From G963678255 sp963678255 (GTDB taxonomy: Bacteria > Cloacimonadota > Cloacimonadia > Cloacimonadales > WRIO01): a stretch of DNA of 64,000 nucleotides. The notes beneath the pieces are model-generated. The model searched no databases. It was not told the DNA's origin and worked only from the letters and a program-made list of their open reading frames with translations. Below are positions 55,190 through 62,906 of the stretch, piece after piece (position 1 is the stretch's first letter; every line of letters begins with the position of its first letter). The translations under genes and the position numbers were made by a program. Location of the stretch: positions 1 through 64,000 of the forward strand of contig CAXXTW010000001.1 of the NCBI GenBank assembly GCA_963678255.2. The letters are read 5' to 3'.

Positions 55190-56368
55190 TTAATTCTTCA
55201 ATTCTTTTTCAATATTTTTCTTATCCAATAAATAATCTGTATTTTCGTAAGTATTTCTTAAATTATCAATTTTGTTCTTTAAATCAATATTTTGTTGTAA
55301 CCTTACATCAATTGGGTCAATAATTTCAGTTTTTAGAATAATAATCATTTCTCTGGTAGATTGTTCGTTTTTATTGAATCCAGCAAGATATCTGATTCCA
55401 AAAACCCACCAGGGAAGATCTTTTAAGAGTGGAATCCCACTCCTTGAAACAGTGATTTCTGTATCATATAATCCACCTATAACGGTCTCTTCTCCATTAT
55501 AAAGATAAACTTCCGTATTTGCTTGGTTTTTATTAATAATTGTACTTAATTGTCCTGGTGTTGCACTACTTTTTTCAACAGAAGCGATAAGATGAACGAC
55601 AGAAGAATCATTAAATTTAACAACCGTAGGAATGACTTTTAGGATGATACCTGTTGAGAAAAATTTATCTGCAATATTTCCATCTTTATCAATAGTTTTG
55701 GTAGAAAAATCCTGACCTACCTGTATATATCCTTCTTTACCAGAAAGAACAGAAATATTAGGTTTTGCAATAACAGAACCCTTTTGATTTGATTCTACAA
55801 TTTTTAATAAAGCAGAAAGATCAATGATATATCCATTTTGACTAATGGAATATGACCCTTTCACTTTAAAAATATCATCAGCCATACTATTTGCACCTTT
55901 AAAATCGACATTGGCGACTACTTTTCCATTGACCAAGGTTGACCAGTCAACACCAATAGAATTTAAAAAACTCTTATCAGCTCTAAAAAATATAGCTGTA
56001 ATTCTTACTTGCTTTTCAGAAGGAGATAAGTCAACTTTTTTAGGTTCTTCTTTTGGAGGATCTACAATAAAATAACTTCCACCTTTTTCTTCAATATTAA
56101 GATTATGAGACTGACATAAAAGTAATAAAGCTTCTTTCCATTGCAGTTGGCTAACTGGAATGTTAATTGGTCCATTGAAACTGCTAGTATTAACAATTCT
56201 TTTTGATTCATATTGATAACTAAGAGTTTCAATAACTTTTAAAGCAGTATTAAAATCTGTTCCTCTCTGAATTGTGACATATGCATTTAGATCTACATTA
56301 CCTGGAGTTTGAGAATAAAGTGTCAGGAAGATTAATAATAATAAAAGAACAATGTGATATTTTTTCAT
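55190..56368 (-). CDS. secretin (PilQ/GspD family), short form
   Basis: A 392-residue outer-membrane channel subunit with a signal peptide (MKKYHIVLLLLLIFLTLYSQ). One N-domain of the secretin/TonB type (residues 25-110: LNAYVTIQRGTDFNTALKVI, IPVSQLQWKEALLLLCQSHN) precedes the secretin core: VRITAIFFRADKSFLNSIGVDWS, GSVIAKPNISVLSGKEGYIQVGQ, TGIILKVIPTV and TVIGGLYDTEITVSRSGIPLLKDLPWWVFGIRYL. It is shorter than PilQ because further N-domains and AMIN domains are missing. It ends the pilus-type gene set, four bases after the PilO/P-like gene. Confidence 0.9.
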   Translation of the reverse strand: MKKYHIVLLLLLIFLTLYSQTPGNVDLNAYVTIQRGTDFNTALKVIETLSYQYESKRIVNTSSFNGPINIPVSQLQWKEALLLLCQSHNLNIEEKGGSYFIVDPPKEEPKKVDLSPSEKQVRITAIFFRADKSFLNSIGVDWSTLVNGKVVANVDFKGANSMADDIFKVKGSYSISQNGYIIDLSALLKIVESNQKGSVIAKPNISVLSGKEGYIQVGQDFSTKTIDKDGNIADKFFSTGIILKVIPTVVKFNDSSVVHLIASVEKSSATPGQLSTIINKNQANTEVYLYNGEETVIGGLYDTEITVSRSGIPLLKDLPWWVFGIRYLAGFNKNEQSTREMIIILKTEIIDPIDVRLQQNIDLKNKIDNLRNTYENTDYLLDKKNIEKELKN

Positions 56369-56371
56369 AAC

Positions 56372-57253
56372 TTATTCCCTATTTAAATAAATAATGAAAT
56401 CTTTATAGACTCCAATTTTGTTAATTTTAAAAGTAATTGATTGTTGAGCCCAATTAATTGAGCTTAAAAAACCATAAGCAACTCTTGAACCAGGCACTAA
56501 AATATAAACTTTTCCGTCTGAATATTTAATAAATGCTTTTTGTGGAGTAATACTAACGAGTGTCATATTCTCTGCATTAAGATGAAGTTCTTCCTCTACA
56601 TTCTTATAAAAAGGATGGATTTTTGGACTGAAAGCATTATAAGAAATTTGATCAGCAAAATTCTGACGTTGTTGAATATCCCTGACAGGTATTCCTTCAG
56701 GAGATAACCATGAATAGAGATAAAATTCAAAATTTACTTTGTGCTTTACGTTTTCATTATCTGAGGAATCAGTAAAATATTCTGCAACCAATCTCTCTAT
56801 AGTATATAGAGCAGGTTGTTTTTCAAGATGAGTGATAAAAGTATAAAAATCATTCACTGTAGCAATACCTGATACTTTATATGAAAAACTGGTAAGATTT
56901 TCTTCCGCATTGGATTGACTATTTTCAAAGTTAAATTCCATATTTGGACAATAATTATTTACTAGAGTATTTAAGTAAGTCCATGTTTCTCTAGTATTAT
57001 CTTCTCGAACAAAATATTTCCCATATTGTTTCTGCCATTTTTGAGTTTCAGCGATTTTTACTTTTAGAACATATACAAGCATAGTATCAATAGTAACAGA
57101 TTGTAATGCTTGCCATTCAGCGTTGTTCTTTTTGAGTGCGTTATCTTCAATTTTTATTCTTTTATTGAAATTATAACCTACAAAAATCCTAGAAATAATG
57201 ATCAGAATTAATAAACCAATTAAAATCAGCGAGTTTCTTATATCATGTTTCAT
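56372..57253 (-). CDS. PilO/PilP-like inner-membrane assembly protein
   Basis: A 293-residue protein with one N-terminal membrane helix (ILIGLLILIIISRIFVGYNF) and a coiled region, then a ferredoxin-like fold of PilO type (FSYKVSGIATVNDFYTFITHLEKQPALYTIERL). The last 75 residues (ENMTLVSITPQKAFIKYSDG, VYILVPGSRVAYGFL) resemble the PilP/GspC beta domain that contacts the secretin. So it may combine both roles. Its start overlaps the stop of the PilM/N gene (ATGA). The combination is inferred from fold-like patterns and position, not from strong motifs. Confidence 0.65.
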   Translation of the reverse strand: MKHDIRNSLILIGLLILIIISRIFVGYNFNKRIKIEDNALKKNNAEWQALQSVTIDTMLVYVLKVKIAETQKWQKQYGKYFVREDNTRETWTYLNTLVNNYCPNMEFNFENSQSNAEENLTSFSYKVSGIATVNDFYTFITHLEKQPALYTIERLVAEYFTDSSDNENVKHKVNFEFYLYSWLSPEGIPVRDIQQRQNFADQISYNAFSPKIHPFYKNVEEELHLNAENMTLVSITPQKAFIKYSDGKVYILVPGSRVAYGFLSSINWAQQSITFKINKIGVYKDFIIYLNRE

Positions 57254-59682
57254 TCTGATTTTGCCTTTATTTTTTTAAGTTTAAGCTCTGCTATTCTTTT
57301 TTGAGAAGAATTTCCACATTCTTCAATTAATCTCTCCCATGCAGCAATTGCATCATTATCCTTTTTTAGGATTCTATAACAATTTCCAATCATTAATAAG
57401 GACTCTGGTTTTTTTACAGAATGATTAACGGCTTTTTCAAAATTTTGGATAGCTTTATTATAATCTTTCAATCCAAAATAAGCTTCACCAGTTAAATACC
57501 ATGATAAAGGTATCAAATAGTGATCTGGATTATTCTCAACAAATTGCTTAAAAAGATCAATAGATTGTTGATATTCCCCAGCTAAATAACATTTTCTAGC
57601 TTTAGTATAAATGGATTCTTCTTGTTGTTTACTATCATTAATTACAGTTGAATCTTCTTTTTGAGTCTTCTTTTTTTTAGGGATAACTTTTGTTTCAGAA
57701 GACAACTCAGTTTTCTTTTTAATTTCTTGTTTTGGAATAAGCTTTGTTTCAGATTTTTTTACATTACTTTTTAAGACAGGCACATTTTTTATCTTCTCAT
57801 TAAGAGAATTATTTTCATTTAACTTATCTATTTCACTTTTTGAATTTGTTTTTATATCTTTTGAGGTTAATGGTATTTTATCATGAATAATCTGTTCTTT
57901 AATTATTACTTTTTCAATTTTTTTTTCTTGCTGTTCCAGTGCTGCATAAATAGCCAAAGTATCAACTTTTATTTCAGAAAATAAAGGATCGTAAAAATTA
58001 GGATCTGGATAGTTAAAAACTATATCAAATTCCCAAACATTCTCAGTTTCAATCTTAGTTAAATTTATTCGGGAAATACTTCCCTGAGGGAATAGATTTG
58101 AAAATGCAGTGATTGGACTTCTTGTTAATGTATAAGCAGAAACGACGAAATTATCAGGTTGAGCTTTTATACTATTTAGCCAAATACTTGGATTATTTTG
58201 AGAGAATGAAGTAACTTTTTGAATAATATAGTGCCACTGATTTTGAGTTTTTAGAACATCAATAACTTTTTTTCTGTTATCTTCGAAATTTGCTAATTGA
58301 ATATTAAAAGATTGAAGTAGATTTTGAAATGCTTTTTTTTGATTTATTTCAAATTCTATTTTTTGATTTTCCAATCTTAAACGTTTAATTTTACTATTTG
58401 AACTTAAAACAACCGAAGTAACCCATAAGGTAGTAATAAAAATTAATACTAATATTAAATAACCATGCCAAGCTAGCTTAAAAATTTTCTGTTTTTCCAG
58501 TATATCGCGTGGCAATAAGTTTGTAGGTATAAAAAATTTATTTTTCTGTACTAACGATTTTACAGCAACTGATATTGGGATTAAATAACTTGAGATATTT
58601 TTTTCTTTTACAAATTCATTAATAGTAATATCTACACCTTTTGCTGGAGTAAAGGGATTATCGAAAGAAAATACGTCAATATAATCACTTTTAAAATGAA
58701 GAGCAAAAAAATCAAGATCAACTTCTGAAGTAAAATCCCCGGCGAGAAGTACATTTTGAGTAATATTAATTTGAGAAATATCTTGTTCCAACATTATTTT
58801 TGAAACGATAGCTTCTCTGATTATATCATAATCAGAACCCTGAATAATCAGAGGAAAAGATTTTACAAAATTATTATCATAAGTAATAACAGCTATTTTT
58901 ATTTCTTTACTAAGATATAACAATAAAATATATTGTTTTTCAGGGAATTTATATTGTGAATATAGAGCATTAATTAAAGAAATCTCAATAGGATCAGCAT
59001 GATGATAATTATAATATTTTATGTTCAAAATTGCTTTTGAGGATTCTAAAATATTAATAACTTCGTGTTGACCTTGATAAATCAATGCATAACCACTATT
59101 ATCGTTGTTAGTTAATAAATCAAATTGTACACTTGGGTCCTTTGTTTGTTCTTTAGAAAGTAATTGTTTTCTATATTGAGATTTTGATTTTTTTTTATTT
59201 GAAAAAGGTAGGTAAGTCCAAAAGATTTTATCTTCAGAAGCAGTAAAAGATACTTTAGCATGTAAAAAATCAAAATCACTTAGAAATTTTGCAATTTCTC
59301 CCTGAGCAAGCATGCTGCCTTCCTGGGGTATCTGTAATTCTTCTTTAAAAGCTTGTGCATCTCTAAGATCATTTTTTATTGGTTCAATATCTGAAAATGT
59401 GTCTTCATCATTGATGCCCATATAATCTTCCATCGAATCAAGATTGAGTTCGCTATCTTTTGGTTCATTAAAGGAAATTGAGTTATTATCAGGATTTGTT
59501 AGATTCAAATTATTGTTAATAGAAGTTTCTCCTGAACCAATCATCACATGATCAGGGAGCTTAAATTCTCTCAGTTTCATAATTTCAAATTTGTATTTAT
59601 CAATTAAACGTACTTGAGCTATTTTTAAATTTTGCCCATCCAAAAATAATCCAATAGATAGTTTTTCTTTATTTTTCATCAT
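57250..59682 (-). CDS. PilM-PilN-like fusion with C-terminal TPR domain
   Basis: 810 residues. The N-terminal part (about 1-400) resembles PilM/GspL actin-like proteins (KLSIGLFLDGQNLKIAQVRL, NVLLAGDFTSEVDLDFF), with a low-complexity insertion at 55-110. A membrane helix at about 415-438 (YLILVLIFITTLWVTSVVLSS) is followed by a PilN-type coiled coil and ferredoxin-like domain to about 590. Then comes a Lys/Glu/Ser-rich linker (about 595-690) and three TPR units at the end (YTKARKCYLAGEYQQSIDLF, PLSWYLTGEAYFGLKDYNKA, LMIGNCYRILKKDNDAIAAW). In most pilus systems PilM and PilN are separate; GspL joins them. Overlap with both neighbours (TAATG, ATGA) shows tight coupling. Confidence 0.75.
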   Translation of the reverse strand: MMKNKEKLSIGLFLDGQNLKIAQVRLIDKYKFEIMKLREFKLPDHVMIGSGETSINNNLNLTNPDNNSISFNEPKDSELNLDSMEDYMGINDEDTFSDIEPIKNDLRDAQAFKEELQIPQEGSMLAQGEIAKFLSDFDFLHAKVSFTASEDKIFWTYLPFSNKKKSKSQYRKQLLSKEQTKDPSVQFDLLTNNDNSGYALIYQGQHEVINILESSKAILNIKYYNYHHADPIEISLINALYSQYKFPEKQYILLLYLSKEIKIAVITYDNNFVKSFPLIIQGSDYDIIREAIVSKIMLEQDISQINITQNVLLAGDFTSEVDLDFFALHFKSDYIDVFSFDNPFTPAKGVDITINEFVKEKNISSYLIPISVAVKSLVQKNKFFIPTNLLPRDILEKQKIFKLAWHGYLILVLIFITTLWVTSVVLSSNSKIKRLRLENQKIEFEINQKKAFQNLLQSFNIQLANFEDNRKKVIDVLKTQNQWHYIIQKVTSFSQNNPSIWLNSIKAQPDNFVVSAYTLTRSPITAFSNLFPQGSISRINLTKIETENVWEFDIVFNYPDPNFYDPLFSEIKVDTLAIYAALEQQEKKIEKVIIKEQIIHDKIPLTSKDIKTNSKSEIDKLNENNSLNEKIKNVPVLKSNVKKSETKLIPKQEIKKKTELSSETKVIPKKKKTQKEDSTVINDSKQQEESIYTKARKCYLAGEYQQSIDLFKQFVENNPDHYLIPLSWYLTGEAYFGLKDYNKAIQNFEKAVNHSVKKPESLLMIGNCYRILKKDNDAIAAWERLIEECGNSSQKRIAELKLKKIKAKSE

Positions 59683-60893
59683 TAATACTGAAGAAGTTGA
59701 AGCATTCTTTTTTTATTATTTGAATAATTAATAGCAGTTTCTTTAGCTATAACACCATTTTTAAACATGTTAAAAAGGTCTTGTTCAAGAGTGTACATCC
59801 CATATTTTTTACCTTCTGAAATCATCTGATAAATTTCAGCAACATTGCTATTTCGAATCGCAGCAACAACAGATGAAGTTACGGAAAGAATTTCCTTAGC
59901 AAGCGATAATTGATTACTAGTGTTAGGGACTAATTTTTGTGATATAATAACAGATAATGTATCTGCTAATCTTAATCGAACTCTATCTTGTTCATCAGGA
60001 GGAAATTCACCAACAATTCTATGAATACTATCCACAGCAGAACTGGTATGTAAAGTTGAAAAAACTTTATGACCACTATCCGTAATTTCCAATCCCATAG
60101 CTATTGTGGCAGCATCACGCATCTCTCCGATGACAATTATATCAGGGTCTTGGCGTAAAGCTTCACGAGCACCATCTTTAAAAGACAAAACATCATCTCC
60201 TACCTCACGATGACGAACAATACATTTTTTTGAATCGTGAATAAACTCTACAGGAGCACCTATCACAATTATATGACCTTCATTATTTTCATTATTCATA
60301 CTAATAATTGAGTCTAAAGTTGAGCTTTTCCCAGAACCAGTAATACCTGTAATTAAGACTAGACCATTTTGCTCAAACTGTAAATCCAATCTTTTTTGTA
60401 TTGGTTCAGGTATATCAAGAAATTCAATCGGAAATAATTTTTGATTAATCCTACGAAAACTTCCAGCCAAAGTACCAGATTCATAATATACATCACAACG
60501 AAAACGATTTTGTTTTTCTCCTTCACCTAATATCATACCTAAGGAAAAATCAATATTTTTGTTTTTAAATAATTCAACTTTTTGTTCATCTGAGAGAACA
60601 CTTAAAAAAATCGCAACTATTTCGTCATTATTAAATGTCGGCAATTCAACACGAGGTTGTTTATCTCCATAAATTCTAAACCAAACATAACCCTTAGAGC
60701 CAGGCCCTCCGAGCTCCATATCAGAAGCACTCATATCGCGCATAGTAGTAAATAATTGTTTTAGTTTAAACCAAGCTTCTTTTTTCCACTCAACATTCAC
60801 AGTTAATAATTTATTAATTGCCTGAAAACGATTTGTTCCGATAATATACTCAGGAATAGATATGCTTATTTCTGCAGAATAGCTTAATCCCAT
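59682..60893 (-). CDS. PilT-like secretion/retraction ATPase with altered Asp box
   Basis: A 403-residue hexameric-type ATPase. Walker A is GITGSGKSS (about 184-192), Walker B IVIGEMRD (about 251-258), and the His box contains HKVFSTLHTSSAVDSIHRI. FPPDEQDRVRLRLADTLSVIISQKLVP is the PilT signature. The Asp box, which normally reads TIEDPIEF(V/I)H, is here VIGAPVEFIHDS, with both acidic residues replaced. It may hydrolyse ATP poorly or in a different way, or act mainly as a regulatory ring. There is a weak RBS (GGGGG) 12 bases upstream of the ATG at 60893. In pili PilT retracts the fibre. Confidence 0.88.
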   Translation of the reverse strand: MGLSYSAEISISIPEYIIGTNRFQAINKLLTVNVEWKKEAWFKLKQLFTTMRDMSASDMELGGPGSKGYVWFRIYGDKQPRVELPTFNNDEIVAIFLSVLSDEQKVELFKNKNIDFSLGMILGEGEKQNRFRCDVYYESGTLAGSFRRINQKLFPIEFLDIPEPIQKRLDLQFEQNGLVLITGITGSGKSSTLDSIISMNNENNEGHIIVIGAPVEFIHDSKKCIVRHREVGDDVLSFKDGAREALRQDPDIIVIGEMRDAATIAMGLEITDSGHKVFSTLHTSSAVDSIHRIVGEFPPDEQDRVRLRLADTLSVIISQKLVPNTSNQLSLAKEILSVTSSVVAAIRNSNVAEIYQMISEGKKYGMYTLEQDLFNMFKNGVIAKETAINYSNNKKRMLQLLQY

Positions 60894-60925
60894 TTATTGT
60901 ACTAACCCCCTGAAACTAATGTATA

Positions 60926-61780
60926 TTAGTCATTATCTCTGACAATTTTTAACATGACAATACGTTGTATTGCTTTTCTCCATTTAATAAAAACACTGCT
61001 AGATATGTTTATTATAAACCGTTTCATTAATTTATCACCCTTGTTTGTAAAAAAATCAAGAATTTTTTTTCTTTCGAAAAATCGAATAAGCACTCGACCT
61101 TCAGCTCGTAAATTAACAGGAACAGATCCAGGTAAGATGAAACTTTCTTCTCCCCAACAATCATATTTTTTTAAATAATCAATTGTAGTATTGCTCATCC
61201 AAACAGTTGCTTCACCCGATTCTATGAGAGCAATGGATCCTTCTTTTGATTCACCAACTGGAATCGTTTCACCAGGCTCAAACTGTTTTATTTTTCCCAG
61301 AGCCATAAATTCAGATATGTCTTCGGGTGAAAAACCATGAAGTAATACAGGTTCATTTGAATCATAGTTGCTGGTTCCAGGATCAAAAGCTTTCTGCAAA
61401 GGACCATAAAGGTCATTTGAGTATTCTAAACCCTTCTCAACTATTTCAAACAATTCTTTCGATTTTAAAGGTTTAGATAAGTATTGATAAGCCCCTGCAT
61501 GGATTGCATTTACTGCTCCTTCTATACTTGAAAAACCCGTTAGAATTATTACAACAGCTAATGGTTGAATTTTTTTTATTTCTTTCAATAGAGCCATACC
61601 ATCCATTTTTGGCATAGACATATCTATTAGAAACAGATCAAAAGATTCATACTTCATTTTCTCAAGAGCTTCTTCTCCATCTGCTGCTAATACAACTCTG
61701 TATCCTTTAGTCTCAAGAAGTTCTGAAATTAATTCTCGAATATCTTGTTCATCATCTACACAAAGAATATTCTTCTTCAT
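60926..61780 (-). CDS. receiver domain fused to a cNMP-binding-like domain
   Basis: About 284 residues from the ATG at 61780 (AGGTGA before it; a GTG two codons earlier is less likely). Residues 1-125 are a response-regulator receiver with acidic pair D9-D10, phosphorylation site D53 (LIDMSMPKMDG), the Thr of VVIILTGF and Lys of YLSKPLK. Residues about 150-255 match a cyclic-nucleotide-binding beta-roll (KIKQFEPGETIPVGESKEGS, ALIESGEATVWMS, WGEESFILPGSVPVNLRAEG). No DNA-binding domain follows, only a short basic helical tail. It may tune the neighbouring ATPases in response to a kinase signal. It lies 32 bp before the PilT-like gene. Confidence 0.85.
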   Translation of the reverse strand: MKKNILCVDDEQDIRELISELLETKGYRVVLAADGEEALEKMKYESFDLFLIDMSMPKMDGMALLKEIKKIQPLAVVIILTGFSSIEGAVNAIHAGAYQYLSKPLKSKELFEIVEKGLEYSNDLYGPLQKAFDPGTSNYDSNEPVLLHGFSPEDISEFMALGKIKQFEPGETIPVGESKEGSIALIESGEATVWMSNTTIDYLKKYDCWGEESFILPGSVPVNLRAEGRVLIRFFERKKILDFFTNKGDKLMKRFIINISSSVFIKWRKAIQRIVMLKIVRDND

Positions 61781-61877
61781 ACTCACCTGCGCTTTATTAT
61801 ATGTTTATCACACTAACGTAACACTTTATTATACAGTTTTTTTTGTCAATCACTTTATTTTTTGTCATATAGCCCTA
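61781..61877 (-). promoter_or_regulatory. possible internal promoter before the receiver gene
   Basis: On the minus strand a TATAAT hexamer and a TTGACA occur in this 97-bp gap, but they are only 10 bases apart, too close to pair with each other. A weak internal promoter with a different -35 is possible. This is the largest gap in the pilus block. Confidence 0.25.
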
Positions 61878-62450
61878 TTAGTTAGACAATGAATTTATAT
61901 AAATCGTTTTAAAACACTTCCAAAAAGATACAGGGTGAGTGATTACTTTTTTCTCACCTTCTTTTCTTTCCCACCCTTTTTCAATAAAGTTAAAATTAAC
62001 TCTGATGTTTCGTATACTACTTAAACTATCATTGCTTGTTACAACATTCATATTGATGTCATAAAAGGTAAAAGCCAGAGTATCTGACACTAATAATGGT
62101 AAAAGATTAGTATCAACAGAATTATTCGCCATATTTACAACTTTTATAGATACAGGATACCCAAAATCCTGTTTTGTTTTTCCAATTTCTACAATAATAG
62201 AATCGACTTCGGTCAAATCCAATTTGCCCTTCAAATAAATTTTAGAAGGCGAAATCCAGTCTATGCGTTCAATATTTGATAAATAGTGTTTATCAAACAT
62301 TTCAACAATTTTTTCTCCAGATTCTGCCATGGTAATCATAGTTCTGATATTATAATGAAATTCCTGAAAATTTAAGATAGAAGTAATAATAGTCATCAAA
62401 ACAATTGTACCAATAACTACTGCACCCAGAATATCAAATATGACACCCAT
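61878..62450 (-). CDS. membrane-anchored pilus-associated protein, unknown family
   Basis: 190 residues with one N-terminal helix (ILGAVVIGTIVLMTIITSIL) directly after MGVIFD, then a beta-rich exported part. The layout is that of a pseudopilin, but the leader lacks a prepilin site with Glu at +5. It abuts the next gene (TAA ATG). In the second half, SLSSIRNIRVNFNFIEKG resembles a pattern seen at the end of minor pilins. The role is inferred from position between PilB- and PilT-like genes. Confidence 0.6.
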   Translation of the reverse strand: MGVIFDILGAVVIGTIVLMTIITSILNFQEFHYNIRTMITMAESGEKIVEMFDKHYLSNIERIDWISPSKIYLKGKLDLTEVDSIIVEIGKTKQDFGYPVSIKVVNMANNSVDTNLLPLLVSDTLAFTFYDINMNVVTSNDSLSSIRNIRVNFNFIEKGWERKEGEKKVITHPVSFWKCFKTIYINSLSN

Positions 62451-62903
62451 TTAGTTTACTCCTGGCCCAAAAATATCACCAAAGACTTTTGATATTGGAT
62501 TACTTTCGCGACCAATTTCAAGAGAATCATTAGAGGCAAATCGGCATACAGCTTTGACATCTATCCTCATATATGAGGTAGCTCCTGTCACAGGAGAGCC
62601 TGTTACCGTACTTTTTATCGACTTTATATACACAACATAGGGAATTTGATTTACATAAAATGTATCGACTGGCGAAGTATTATTTGCAAACTCATCATAT
62701 AAAGTAGCAAAGCTCTTTGAATTACTGATTAATTCTGCTTCAATCTTTTGAAAGTTAAAATCTACTATCTTTAATCCCTGCATTCTATATAGAATAAATT
62801 CCAAAGCTTGCATCTGATTAATAAAAACACTATAAAAGGAAATAATCATTGTAGAAAACAAAACCAATCCAAGTAGAACTAAGAGCATTTGACCCATTGA
62901 CAT
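62451..62903 (-). CDS. small membrane-anchored protein, pseudopilin-like layout
   Basis: 150 residues: MSMGQMLLVLLGLVLFSTMI begins a long N-terminal helix, then an amphipathic continuation (QALEFILYRMQGLKIVDFNF) and a beta-rich globular part. The helix continues smoothly into the soluble domain as in pilins, but Glu5 is absent. It lies three bases after the PilB-like gene. With the neighbouring 190-residue protein it forms a pair of the same layout, possibly a non-canonical minor pilin pair. Confidence 0.6.
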   Translation of the reverse strand: MSMGQMLLVLLGLVLFSTMIISFYSVFINQMQALEFILYRMQGLKIVDFNFQKIEAELISNSKSFATLYDEFANNTSPVDTFYVNQIPYVVYIKSIKSTVTGSPVTGATSYMRIDVKAVCRFASNDSLEIGRESNPISKVFGDIFGPGVN

Positions 62904-62906
62904 AAT

